A stretch of 50,003 bases of DNA. Source: Zygnema cylindricum (lineage: Eukaryota > Streptophyta > Zygnematophyceae > Zygnematales > Zygnemataceae). Under the pieces are notes generated by a model. That model saw only the letters and a program-made list of their open reading frames with translations, had not been told where the DNA came from and did not search any database. The first letter of the stretch is position 1; each line of letters starts with the position of its first letter. Made by a program: the position numbers and the translations under genes. This document shows positions 10,890 to 22,384 of the stretch, piece after piece. The stretch lies in NCBI GenBank assembly GCA_037447655.1, contig JBBHKE010001012.1, positions 96,997 to 146,999 of the forward strand. Reading direction: 5' to 3'.

Positions 10890-11780
10890 TTGAAAAGAGG
10901 TAATTAGTAGTTCACTTCTCTAATTTATTTCCACTTTAAAGAGAAAGAGTGAGGATCAAAGGCATGCCATGGCTGCCGCGATATTTAGAAAGTGGCAGAG
11001 TTATAAGTAGAGGATATTTTACCAAAATGGTGCCTAAGTCCAGATTTGAACCTGGGTCTGTGGACAACTTTGTAGTCGTACGTCTTGACCACTAAGGCGT
11101 TGTCACGATATACGTGACGAGTTTCAAAGATATATAAACATTAATGCAACAACTAATAAACACCAAACTAACGAAGAGGAACAATTCATGCATGTAAGTG
11201 AATCTGAACCGTGTAAAATATGTTTTGATCGGACGACCGACATTATAGCCGCCACGCGAAGTGAGCTTTTGGCGGCATACGGAGATAGCGTCACGCGGTG
11301 CCACGTGGTGCAAAATTATTTGATACCGGAGAAGATAGGAGGAGGAGGTGTCACCTTGTAGACCTTGTCGTACAATGGTCGTACAATAAGTACATCGCCC
11401 ATTGTACCTTCTTGTACTATATAGTGTTCCTATTGGACTAGGGTTTAGTTGTAGGTAGTCGTGAGTAGGCAGACCAAGACTTAGTGATATTTAGGGACCT
11501 CTCTCTAAGAGAGCTTGTAACTATAAAGGTCATCTTTGACCAGCCATAACTTACTGCTCAGGGGAGCAAATTCAGTGATTCTTTTTGCGTTTGACTCAGG
11601 GGAGTCTTGTCCTCACAGGGGTGAGGGTGGTCAGAATATTTTTGTGCCTGGGCGGCGCTTATTCAGTGGGAAAGTGGAAGGGGTAAATATTATCCTAGAG
11701 GCTTTACATAGGCTGCTCATTCTGTGGGTCAATGGAGACCACAAAATTTCAAAAACTATAGTGATAGAAGTGTTATAGAG
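10890..11780 (+). mobile_element. Retroelement leader, copy D, inserted in the satellite
   Basis: It interrupts the satellite, which resumes after about 11790. It has the family order: GCCATGGCTGCC block, antisense tRNA-like relic, GTAC-rich block, then hairpins at 11528-11541 (GGTCA/TGACC), 11555-11568 (TGCTC/GAGCA with AGGG loop) and 11593-11606 (GACTC/GAGTC with AGGG loop), and a start-codon hairpin at 11723-11743. The reading from the ATG at 11732 is METTKFQKL followed by a stop, aligning with the gag starts MEVSEFHV and MDPIEFQV. No gag body follows, so this is a truncated or solo leader. AAAACTATAGTGATAGAA occurs at its end and again near 11824. Confidence 0.65.
11035..11106 (-). other. 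tRNA-like relic inside copy D
   Basis: On the minus strand TTAGTGGTCAAGACG fits a pol III A box and CCCAGGTTCAAATCTGG fits a B box, about 35 bases apart. It ends GACTTAGGCACC. It is the best preserved of the tRNA-like relics in this family. There is no convincing acceptor stem or anticodon arm, so it is a tRNA-derived module rather than a tRNA gene. Confidence 0.5.
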
Positions 11781-11789
11781 AGTTGTGTA

Positions 11790-12765
11790 CTAATAAGTGT
11801 GCTACTGCTAATTATACATACTAAAACTATAGTGATAGAAATAAGTGATTCAAATTGTACAAACTACTAACTGTACTATTACTAGAATACAGACTAATAA
11901 TTGTGTTATCACTAATTATACAAACATATAGATGTACTAATACTAATCATACATTACTCAAACTGTGACTACTACTAATTATACATTACTAATTATTGTA
12001 CTTACACTATTTATTCACACTAATAACTAATTATACAAACTAATAACTTATTATACAGACTAATAACTGTACTAACACTAATTATTTATTCGAATAACTG
12101 TACTACCACCTATTATAAAAACTAAAAATTGTACTAATACTAATCATATATACTAATAAGCGTACCAGTACTTGTTATAGATACAAATAACTGTGCTAAT
12201 ACTGATTACACAAACTAATTACTGTACTAATACTGATTCTACATACTAATAACTGTACTTATACTAATTGTAGATATAAAAAACCGTGTTAATACTAATT
12301 ATAAGGACGAATAACTGTAGTAGTAATGATTATATAATGATTGTCATGATACTAATTATACATAACTAAAAATTGTCCTAATTCTAACTATACAGTATTA
12401 GAAGTGCACTAATACTAATTATATGGACTAATAATTATGTTCACACTAATTATACTAACTAAAATTTTTTAAGACTAATTATACAAACTAATAACTGTTC
12501 TAATTCTAATTATACAAATACTAATTATTTAGAGTAATAGCTGTGTTAATGCCAATTATACAGACTAATAACATCACTAATACTCATTATACATTACTAA
12601 TAACCGTAGTAACTCAAATTATACAGACAAATTGTACTAATACCAATAACACATACTAAAAACTGTACCAATACTAATTATACACACTTATAATTGTTCT
12701 AATACTTATTTTACAATAACTTTCTTAATGCTTATTTTATACTAAAAACTGAACTGAAACTAAGT
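11790..12765. repeat. AT-rich satellite (right block)
   Basis: This continues the array of 9560-10880, with units such as ACTAATAACTGTACTAACAC and TAATTATACA. It ends near AACTGAACTGAAACTAAG before a poly-T/GGGCGCCCG stretch. Confidence 0.85.
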
Positions 12766-12769
12766 TTTT

Positions 12770-13199
12770 TTTTCGGGCGCCCGATGTTTTTTTTTTGGGC
12801 ATGTTCTAAAGGCGTGTTCCTATGTAACCAAAACTTTGAAACGTTACTTTAGATTTTAGCGCAAATTTTACGGTGTACTTTTCAAAGTGTGCCTATGTTT
12901 ATCATTACTTGCGCCTTCATTACTTCAAATATGTGACAATTGTAGACGTCTACAAAATGTGCGACAGTCTACGAAACGAAATGTAGACGACTACGAAACT
13001 ACGAAACTTCCTAAAATTGGCGACGTCTACAAAAACGGCGACGGCTGTAGACATCAAGGTTTTTGTGACGTTGTAGATGTTTAGAGTTTTGTGACATAGC
13101 GGAGTCATGCTACCATGTGACGTCATCTATACGTAGATTTTCCGCCATGGCTTCCCGATTTCGTTTTGTTATCTTTTATCACTTGATATGCCATCAAAC
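12770..13199. other. Non-coding, GTAGACGTCTAC-rich
   Basis: A region with repeated short GTAGACG/CGTCTAC words between 12940 and 13080 and a GGGCGCCCGA palindrome near 12774. No gene seen. Confidence 0.5.
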
Positions 13200-13890
13200 T
13201 TAGACTAAAAAAAAAAAAAAAAAAAAAACATCTTTCATTTGATACTTACTATTATTGCTGCATCTCTTGTAAAAAAGAGAGAAAGAGGAGTGGTCTAGTG
13301 AGAAAGAGGGGGAGAGACCAGGACGACATAAAATTTTGCAAAGGGCCCATGAATGAAAGTGGAGGTCCGAAGACCCCAACGAACTTTTTACGTACATGCT
13401 CGTCACTTTCGTACGTGCATGTGCGTGACGAGCAAGGGAAAAAATAGAGTGTACTCTTCGTCGTTCAATTTTTTTGAAAACGTTTGACGCGTGCAATCTC
13501 GGTTTTCTATTTGTCAATAGAGTAGTATTTTGATAAAAATCAGGTCGCGATTTGATTCCAGTGCAAGTGTGAAGATGAGCTGGAAGTGGGTCGAGATGAT
13601 AATAACGCCAAATTGCCGTACCTTCCAAGTTCCAAGATGACGCAAAATGTACTTGTGTTTTTGCCCATTTTTCGTACGGCGTAATATTTTCTCGTTGCAA
13701 GTCCCATTTTCTGCGAAAACGACGGGAAAAAACCCTTACTTGAACACATGGGAACACGCCCTAAGTTCCTCCGGGGTTATTTTTGGTCTGTACAAACGCT
13801 TGTGTGGCAGTACAGTTTGATTTGGAAGGCTTCGTACATATCATGTCCGCAAAGCGTTTACTTTTTGTACGGACAAGTGGCTCATATCAC
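13200..13890 (-). mobile_element. Fold-back family arm
   Basis: A poly-A at 13207-13228 is followed by a segment matching the reverse complement of about 32600-32900: CATGAATGAAAGTGGAGGTC, a GACCCC block, GTACATGCTCGTC and CGTGACG. 13630-13760 resembles the arms of the 1898-3704 element (GACGCAAAATGTACT, AAAACCCTTACTTGAACACATGGG). It belongs to the same non-coding family. The 185-aa open frame across it is not considered a gene. Confidence 0.5.
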
Positions 13891-13896
13891 GATACG

Positions 13897-14447
13897 CTAC
13901 ACCGTCAATCGCTATTAGAGTATATAACGCCAATTCGGTGCCCTTTTTTCAAAAAAAAAACCCGAAATACAATCCATAATTCTATTTTTTCCATTATTTT
14001 AATTAGATTTTTTTTTCAATTAGCGTTAATAAGGAAAGTACGATGCGGTGGAAATAGTGTGGCGTACGGACAGGGTATCTCCGTACTAAATGGTACTTTT
14101 TGAATTACAAAGGCATAAAAAGACACTTAAATTGCGCACACATGTGAATGTGCACTGGAAGAAAGAGATGCAAACTTGTCGAGAAAAATCACGTTCTCAT
14201 ATGTTCGTCCGTCGAACGTGTGAACAGCGTGACGGCGTACGAATTGTCAGATTTTGTACGGGTACACAGATTACTGTAGACATCGAATGGGCGGGTATTT
14301 ATTATTTAGGACAACCCAAATTACAGTTAGGGATTAATTAGTATATATCTATTTTTTTCAAAAAAAAAATTCCCGATTAGTGTTAATAACACTATTTTTT
14401 TTTTTACGCTATTTATTCCTTTACTCTTATAGCGATTGACGGTGTAG
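13897..14447. mobile_element. Fold-back element with GTACACCG-type ends
   Basis: ACACCGTCAATCGCTATTAG at about 13900 recurs inverted as CTTATAGCGATTGACGGTGT at 14425-14447. The arms continue through poly-A/T runs and TTAGTGTTAATA blocks for about 200 bases. The interior, centred near 14180, is unique. No transposase seen. Confidence 0.6.
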
Positions 14448-14494
14448 TTGACGTAGGCTAACGTCACGTGCTAGTTCACGGCGGACAAAAAAAA

Positions 14495-15024
14495 GTACAC
14501 CGCACATCGTTATTAGTGTCAACGACACTAATTTGGGTTCTTAAAATTTGATTTTTTCCTCAATAGATACATGATTTTAATTTTCCTTGACGTTAATTAA
14601 GGTACCGTACAAAATACGCAGGACGAATTACAATAATATCTAAATAGTGTGGTGTACGGTCGATGTCCAGATCGTACATAATGTACCTTTCAAGTGAAAA
14701 TTTTACAAAAATGAGTTATATCAGACGCGACGCATGGGACGCTAAAAAACGGGATTGTTCTGACACGTAAATTAGTCTTACATGTACGGATATATAAATT
14801 TCACGACGGCGGACGATTTTCAATATTTTGTACGGATACATATATTAATGTATATAATCGTACAACGAATATTCCATTTTTGCTGTTCCCGAATTAGCAT
14901 AAACGCCGAAATTAGAATACACCTTTAAAAAAAAAAAAAATCTTAATTAGCGTCAATGACGGTATATTTACTTCCACACTATTTAAACTTTGACACTAAT
15001 AAGTAATAACGATGCGCGGTGTAC
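14495..15024. mobile_element. Second fold-back element with GTACACCG-type ends
   Basis: GTACACCGCACATCGTTATT at 14495 recurs inverted as AATAACGATGCGCGGTGTAC at 15005-15024. Inner blocks GTGTCAACGACACTAATTTG and TTTGACACTAATAAG also pair. No coding sequence. Confidence 0.6.
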
Positions 15025-15029
15025 CGTTT

Positions 15030-16570
15030 TCATACCATACCGTTTCCCCCTTTTTCAAGTGTGAAGTGTGAACCACGCAAGTGTTATCGCGATATGAAAC
15101 CTAAATGATCGGTTTTTTATCGTGATAGCACCGGTACCCATATATGGTACCAATATATCGATTATTGTTAGTCCAAGAAAAGGGGCATATCGATTGTCGG
15201 CAATGGCTACCGATACAAAACACTACAAAATAGAGTTTATGTTTTGTTTGCGCGAGGTCGTAATATCCCATATAGCTTTAATAACACTATTTAATTTATC
15301 AACACTAAAAACGATTCACGGTGTACTGCACTGGCATGAAACCCCGTTACTTAATGTAATGAGAATTTTGTTGACTCATTGAAATAGTGTACATTATTCC
15401 GTTATAATGAGGCTGTAAGTGTCACACACGCGTAAACAGTAAACACATACCATCATGCATGTGCCGTTGTGGCGCCGTTGGACATTTTTGTCGTCATTTG
15501 AATATTTCATTGGAAGAGGTGACCGGTCACATTCAAAAGTCTTTTGAAATCAACTCTACATCCAATGTCGAAATAATAACATGCAAAATTTAACGACATT
15601 CTTGTCTTTTTTGTTGAGATGAGTTAAACCGACACAATGCTAAATTCACCTTTACAGACGACTGGTCGATTCGTGCTCGTCAGCGCATTAATGACCATAT
15701 GATATCTTCCTTCTTGTCTTCGTCCTTTACATGGTATTTTGTTTTTACCTAATCGAGTACTGATTTTTTCCGTACACTTCATCGGAACATCATGAATTCA
15801 TGACTAATCATTTCACGGAGATCTGAGATCGGACGGACGTGGCATGTTTTAGTATTGGAGCCATGAAAGCAGTCAAAGAAATTTGAAATGCGACAAAACA
15901 CAGAAATATATAACGTTCTTGGACTTAGTAATATGAGCCAACTCTACGCTTCACTAAAAGACAGAACCATGTTTGAGGCACGCGCTCAACTCGTGGACAA
16001 CACGTGAGTTTTGATTTGCTTCAAATGTCACCAACAAATGCCGTCAGTCCACCACCTACAAAATCCTAATTGTGTCAAATCTGACGGCATAAAATTAACG
16101 AGAAAGTCAAAGAGACAAAATCGTAGCCGCGAAATCGGGATAACGATCAACGATCAGAACAGTGAGCTTATGAAAAGTAACAGGCGAGATCTTCCGAATC
16201 TCATGTGGTGAGTCACATCAACCGCAAAATACGCTCCGTTTTTTTCGATGTCTTTAGTTCAACCACGTTCAAATAGCCAATGAAAATTGAGGTGCAAATA
16301 GCTTTTCGTACTGTACCATCTGCCCGTCAAAATCTAGAAAGACAAATATTTCATCCCGGGTGCCTCCACGTCTTTAAAAATCTACTAAATTTTTGTTTCC
16401 TTTTGCTGCACCTTTGACAAAACGACAAACTACTTTATGTTTACGAGTGCTTAAAACGAGCTCCGGGTCACGACTATCCAACCGACACACAATCTGCCAA
16501 GTGGACGACATCCGTACGTTTCAGTAACCCGAACACTTAGTAGTCTGGGACGGTCTGCCCATCAGAAGAG
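15030..16570. other. Intergenic, upstream of the kinase; no gene seen
   Basis: It includes one more inverted ACGATTCACGGTGTAC motif near 15309-15325 and many GTACGG words. No domain-bearing ORF found. The part after 16300 is the likely distal promoter of the kinase gene at 16802. Confidence 0.5.
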
Positions 16571-16574
16571 CACC

Positions 16575-16801
16575 TTTTCACCGCTCTCCTCCACTCTCTT
16601 CCCTTCTATCCTCCCAGGCTCGCCCCTCTCTCCCTTCTCACTCCCCTCTCTCCCTTCTCACTCCCCTCTCTCTCTTGCTTCCCTCTCCTGTAGGTTCGCC
16701 TTTGCTTTCCCTTAAACACTTTCTTCTCCTTCCTCTCACCCTTCCCTCTCTCACCTCTCCTCCCTCTAGTTCTTCTCTTTTTTCCTCTATTTCTACCCAA
16801 A
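16575..16801 (+). promoter_or_regulatory. CT-rich 5' leader of kinase gene
   Basis: A dense pyrimidine tract (CTCCCTTCTCACTCCCCTCT repeats) ends directly at the ATG at 16802. The second kinase gene also has a CT-rich leader, so this is probably 5' UTR/core-promoter Y-patch sequence. No clear TATA box was identified. Confidence 0.5.
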
Positions 16802-18230
16802 ATGACTTTTCATGGCGCCTCTAAATCCGAAAAACCGGCGAATTTATCCTCTACTTTAGAAAATCCCACTCGCCACGTGGATCAAAAATTCAATTACCTA
16901 TCGCCCAACACCTCTCCTTCCAGGAAATTACCATCTCCTATTCCATCTGCCAGCTGTCAGCCTCACATGACTCCAAAGGTTCATGATTCTACCTCACACG
17001 TGCTAGGAATCCCGTACCATGACGTGGCAGAATATTATTTCCTTGGCGAGGAGATCGGCAGGGGAGTGAGTGGCGTGATTCGCCAATGTGTCGCGCGACG
17101 TGACGGTGCTGTGTACGCGTGCAAATCTGTACGGAAACGTAACGTGACAAGAGATGACGTGTCACGTTTTATTCGCGGGGAGATTCGGGCGTTGCAATTG
17201 GCGAGTGGACATTCGGGAGTGGGGCGATTGGTGGATACAATGGAGGATGAGAGGGTAAGGAAAAGTCCCATAAAACTTGCAAATAAACACTAATAATTGT
17301 AATAAAGACACTACATTCTTGTTTTATTTTCCAATGGTGACTTTGATCAAGACCTTGATGACTTGACTTGATGACGTTGATCTATTGATTAGATAAATAT
17401 ATTTAGATAAATGTGAGGCTATTTTATCCACATTATGTCATGTTTATTGTTTGCAGCTCAACAATCCAAGCTGTTTTTTTTGTATATTATGCTGCCACTG
17501 TAATTCACATCTTTCAAGAAATATAAAACTCTTAAGAAATCTTTTTGACGAAGTAACTCATTGAGAAACCTTTGGGATAACTATCAAAAATCGTCGAGAT
17601 AACAAAAAATTATGAAAACGCATGCAACATCAATCCTAAAAAATATCCATCTAAAATATGTAAGTCGTTTTAAAAATGTGCAACCGTTTATTAAGAGAAA
17701 CCATTGAATTTCAATATTGGCTCTTTCCTGTCTCTCCATAGGATGTTCATCTTATTTTGGAGCTTTGTGAAGGTGGAGACCTTTTTGACCGCATCATTAA
17801 AAAGGGTCGCTTTACGGAACACGACGCGGCACATGCGTTGAAAAAATTACTTTCCGTTGTACATTACTGTCACATGCACAATCTCATGCATCGCGATTTG
17901 AAACCCGAAAACATTCTTTTAGTTTCTCTGCATTCGGATACGGACGTTAAAGTTGTCGATTTTGGACAAGCGACATTTTTTACCCCGGGAACCAAATTGT
18001 CCGAAATTGTTGGAACTCCGTAAGTTATTCAGCCGTATTATTTAGCTATACATGGTTTCCGTTTTCTTTGCTGTTTTTTTTTATCTAAAAAGGGCTGAGT
18101 TAAGACGATCATTGTATATTTGAATTCCTAACATTTAATTAAAACTTTCGGAATTTCCCCGAAAACTGGAAATCGAGGGAATCATGGGAGAGGAGGGGAA
18201 GAGGGAGCGGGAGAGGGAGAGGGATGGGGA

Positions 18231-18298
<68 letters not shown>

Positions 18299-20380
18299 AG
18301 GGAGGAGCTGACGAAAGCATGGAAGGGAGAGGTTGAGGGGGAGAGGGAGTGTTGACGTACGTGAAACGTGCGATCGAAACGTGGAATTGCGGAAAAATCC
18401 ACATAAAAAATATATATAAAATTGGACCCACCAGTGTCACATCTGCGCTCCTGGGTGATAGTGCGTTCGCAGCTGGAGTGGAAGGTCCCAGGGTCGACCC
18501 CTGGCCGGGTCATCAATCCCATATTGGGATCGTCCATTCTATCCCCCGATTCCAGGAATCTTAACAGGGAGAAGAAAAAATAGAGGAAGGTGAACAATGT
18601 TTCGGAGGGGATAGGATAACTAACGACATTTGCCTCAAAGTTTTAACCAAAATCAATGTGCTTCTGATGGCAATTCCGTACCATTGGCCGTACGTGTTTT
18701 TTTTTTTAACTTTCTATCACTTGTCCTCTGCAGGTATTATGTTGCTCCTGAGGTTTTAAGAGGATCTTACGGTCCAGAGGCTGACACGTGGAGCCTTGGA
18801 GTCATTTTGTACGTTCTTCTTTGCGGAGATCCGCCATTTCGTGCGGAGAGCAAAAATGTAATTTTGAAAAAAGTTCGCGCGGGCGTATTTGATATTTCAA
18901 CCGGAATCTGGCAGCAAATATCCGCTGAGGCGAAAGATCTCGTCCGTCGGATGCTGCGATACGATTTTTCGGAGAGGATCACTCCACGGGAAGCCCTCGG
19001 TACTTTTTTTGTCCTTCTATTTTATTCCAAGACGTGACGACATTGGTTTGTCTTTTCTCGTTGGTTTCATAGCTGTGTACGGTCCCTTGCAATAAGTACC
19101 TTTTGTACTTATAAGCTTCTTTTTTTGTCGTGACGCAGAACACCCCTGGATCACGGTTAACTGCGCGCCTGAAAGTTATTTGGAACAGAATCTGAATCAA
19201 AATCCGAGATTTACCGTACACCACATTAAAGACGCCTTTTCAAAATCAAGTCACTCACAACATCAGCATGAATCTAGACGTCATTATTGTACAAATTCAT
19301 CTCCAAGTCAACCACATCTAAGGCAATCTTTTTCAATTGAACCTTCTCAAAGTAAACCTTCCTCAAGTCAACTTTGTCTAAGTCAATCATTCCCAAGTGA
19401 ACCATCTTCAAGTCAATCTTCTCCAAATCAATATTCTCTAAGTCCCTCTCCTAATAATCACTTTCATAGAAAGCATAAGACGTCACTTTTCGAAAGTTTG
19501 GGTCACAAATCTCATGAGCCTTCTTCTAACAACATTGGTTCCAAAACTCTTTCACCTTCACATAATATTTCAACCCAAATAGAACATCATTCGAATGAAA
19601 TTGTTGATTCTTATTGTTTGCCACAACAAGAATCTACACCAATTGTTATTGTTTGTGAGAGTGATTTGGTTCGTTCGCAATTTAATTCGCAAATGTACCA
19701 AAATTCCAACGATTCGAACTTTGTTAATCAAAATCCCATATTCCCAATAGGCGATTTGCTAGTAGCCGTGGCAGGACGTGTAAAAATTTTGGAGGACGAT
19801 TTTCCAATTTTTGGAACAAACGGAGTACGAACACTTTCTTTGGGTAAGTTCTAAAGTCCAAAATCCATTTTTTTTCCATTACATTATGTAGTATGTGTTC
19901 ATATCTTTGAATTTTTCTAAATGAAAAACAAACAAAACCTAAAATCCCCAAATTATGTTCCATTGTATTAATTTTACGCTCTCTTATGTATTTTGCTCAA
20001 ATAATTATTTATTTTTCTTTGAAATTGAATTTGTAGCTTTCCTTTCGTTTACTAACTCACTAATGTTAAACAATGTAAATATATACAAGTTTGAAATAAA
20101 ATCAAGTGTTGACTTAAAGGCTATGTGTGGAGAGTTAAAACCCTAAAATTACCATTACAAAACCTTAAAAAACCATATAAAAACTCTAAAAAGCCCTAAA
20201 GAAAACATACATTTTTTTACTTTTTTTGCAGGAATGAAAGGGGTTCACGTGAAAGAAACTTACGATGGAAAAGAATGTCGTGTGGAAATAACTTTTACAA
20301 ATCCAAATCATAATACAAATCATAATGCAAATCATAATTCAAATCATCCAGAAGAAAGAAATTTGTCACTTCAAATGTAG
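16802..20380 (+). CDS. PEPKR2-like serine/threonine protein kinase, five exons
   Basis: Exons 16802-17254, 17742-18019, 18734-18999, 19139-19843 and 20232-20380 join in phase (0, 2, 1, 1) to 616 aa; all introns are GT-AG. Residues 1-70 are S/T/P-rich and unrecognised. The kinase domain spans about 78-337: glycine loop GRGVSG 86-91, ATP-binding K108, E127, HRD 201-203 in MHRDLKPEN, DFG 224-226, APE 248-250 and a closing HPW 334-336. No EF hands follow, so it is not a CDPK. Residues about 345-540 are rich in S, Q, P and H with imperfect SQSFPSEPSSSQ-like repeats. The tail DLLVAVAGRVKILE resembles the C-terminal motif of plant PEPKR2 (PEP carboxylase kinase-related kinase 2), from memory. All catalytic residues are present. 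Substrate unknown; PEPKR2 proteins are calcium-independent relatives of CDPKs. Confidence 0.85.
18236..18296 (+). repeat. (GA)n microsatellite in kinase intron 2
   Basis: Near-perfect GA dinucleotide run within a longer purine-rich stretch (18180-18350) of the second intron. Confidence 0.95.
18425..18545 (+). mobile_element. tRNA-derived SINE-like insertion in kinase intron 2
   Basis: CTGGGTGATAGTGCGTTCGC resembles an A box and CCCAGGGTCGACCCCTGGCC a strong B box with a paired T-arm (CCAGG/CCTGG), followed by a short non-tRNA tail with TCCCATATTGGGA. Lying within an intron in the gene's direction, it is probably neutral. Confidence 0.55.
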
Positions 20381-21180
20381 AACCATTGGAAATTTATGAA
20401 TATAGTTGATAAAAGAGATTTAACCTAGGAACGAAAATGGACATTAGGGAGGCTATAAATTTTCAGTATCGACGAGTGATGCATGATGAGAAAAGACAAC
20501 CATTGCGGACATTGTTTCTTGTTATTTTTTCTGTTTTTTTTGTTTTTTTTTTCTTCATGCATCATTTGTCAATAAGTAATCTGGAATAACGTTTAGGTTC
20601 TTTTACTTTTATTACATGGTTATTATTTAGAGCACTTTGGACATGAAGATCGACATAAATTACTTTGTTACGGTTTATGTTCAGTTTCGATAAATACTTT
20701 TAGTATTTACTTTCGTTTGTTAGCTTTAGTATTTAATTTGTTTGGATTTCCATTTTTGAGTTGTAATCCTTATAATTCTCAAGAGAAAAATTAAACAAGG
20801 GGAAATACAAAACTTGTCATTTATCAAAAATACATATCCTTAAAATTTGCGTTTTTTTTTGCTTTTTTTTTTGGCATCAATATTGGCCAAAATGGTGATT
20901 TTTTCTCGGAAAAATGTGGACTTCATTTTTATTAAATGTAATTCAACGACCTCTATGTACCAATTAAAATTTGATTGTCGTTTAATTCGTATATTGTGTT
21001 TACTAAACTTAAACGAATATATTCGGTTATTGTACATACTTAAATAAGAATATTCATTTATGAAACTTCCTAATTTTCAAAAAATACATCCGTAGGCCAT
21101 GGATCCCAGCCGTCGACCACCACACCAACCATCACCACACCAACCAACTGTCCACAACCAACAACCGTTTTGATCTTTTG

Positions 21181-21216
<36 letters not shown>

Positions 21217-21750
21217 TCTGGATGGATTAATATTTATCCGGACATTAATTTTATGATCTGTTGACCATTTTGAAAGAGACGTTGTTCCAATACTAGTTAT
21301 TTCTAACTGTCATCATTTTTTTCAAACAACTTTAAAAAATGCTTGTTTTCCTCAAATGCACTAAAAGTGTAAAATGGTGTCTGCAAGCCTTGAAACGTGA
21401 TTCCATCTTCCATCGAGATTTTGTTTTTGTACCCTTTAAGAGGGTATCAGGACTTCATATTCCTTTATCGATGCCCTTACTTTACTGAACGAGTTCGTAA
21501 TGGAATGCTTTCTTGAATAACCTCATCCGAAAGACCTTCCATAAATTTATGATCCACAAAGGGTGTTCGCTAAATTATCACGTTATTGCGTCAACGCCCA
21601 ATAGACTTAGCGCACCTTACCTCTTAGGTCCTCTCAGGTTTCCTCTCTTTCAAGTTTTTGATGATTATCTTTGCAATCGTATATCAGCTTGTCCACCATG
21701 GTTGTATTTGATCGCCTAGAACGACTAATTGCTCACACAAAAGATTCTTT
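20381..21750. other. Kinase 3' flank and intergenic DNA
   Basis: AT-rich. It holds the probable 3' UTR of the kinase, a 34-base poly-A run at 21181-21214 inside ACCA/CAACC-rich sequence, and degenerate sequence of uncertain origin up to the copia relic. No ORF of note. Confidence 0.5.
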
Positions 21751-22360
21751 ACAGTCACTTTTTGGCGTATGAGTTGGAAACCGATAGCCATCATCGCATT
21801 AGCAACTTAATCTTGGCGGTTGGGCTCTTGCGGCATCTATCATGAATTCATGATTTTTGGTGCCCGACACCCCTATCTTAGCTTATTTGGTCATTAAAGT
21901 CAACGAGGGTTTCCTACCATTTAAACAACCGTTATTCTATGTTTGAAGGCTTGTCACGAGGATCAAGAGGAGTTCCAACTGGCTTACAATCTAAAAACCC
22001 AAATCTTTCTAGTACCTCTTTTGTATATTTTTCTTGGCTTAACTTAATGTCTCCGTTCCTCCTCCTCTAAATTTGAATTCCCACAATGTATTGTGTATCC
22101 CCTAAGTCTGTAATTTTAAAATGTTTTCGAAATTCACTTTTTACTTCTCAAAGCAACACTAAGTTGTGAGAGATGGAAATGAAGTCATCTACGTATACAC
22201 TAAAAATTATCATGTCCCGGCCTTCTCTTCTTATATACACTCCTCAATCTGTTGTAAGCCTCTGAAATCCCAAAGTTAGTAAAACCTTGTGAAGCTTATG
22301 GTTCCACGTTCTTGATGCCTGCTTTAAAACATACTGAGCATGTTAAAGCTCCAAACCGTA
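21750..22360 (-). pseudogene. Ty1-copia reverse transcriptase relic
   Basis: On the minus strand from about 22360 the reading is LKQASRTWNHKLHKVLLTLG, then FSVYVDDFISISHNL (the YVDD catalytic motif of reverse transcriptase), FRKHFKITDLGDTQYIVGIQ, LSQEKYTKEVLERFGFLDCK and PVGTPLDP. This order matches the RT region of copia pol. It is broken by several stops (near GVYIRR, before EVKSE, after VGIQI). No LTRs were located. The gene is dead; expression unlikely. Confidence 0.85.
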
Positions 22361-22384
22361 GGCTACTAGAGAACAACAAGATAT

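Noticed and set aside
9560-12765. CRISPR-like array
   Set aside because: Repeats are imperfect, contiguous and lack unique spacers; the genome is a plant's.
13200-13757. 185-aa minus-strand ORF as a gene
   Set aside because: Lies in fold-back element sequence shared with 32.6 kb, where the frame is not kept; no domain.
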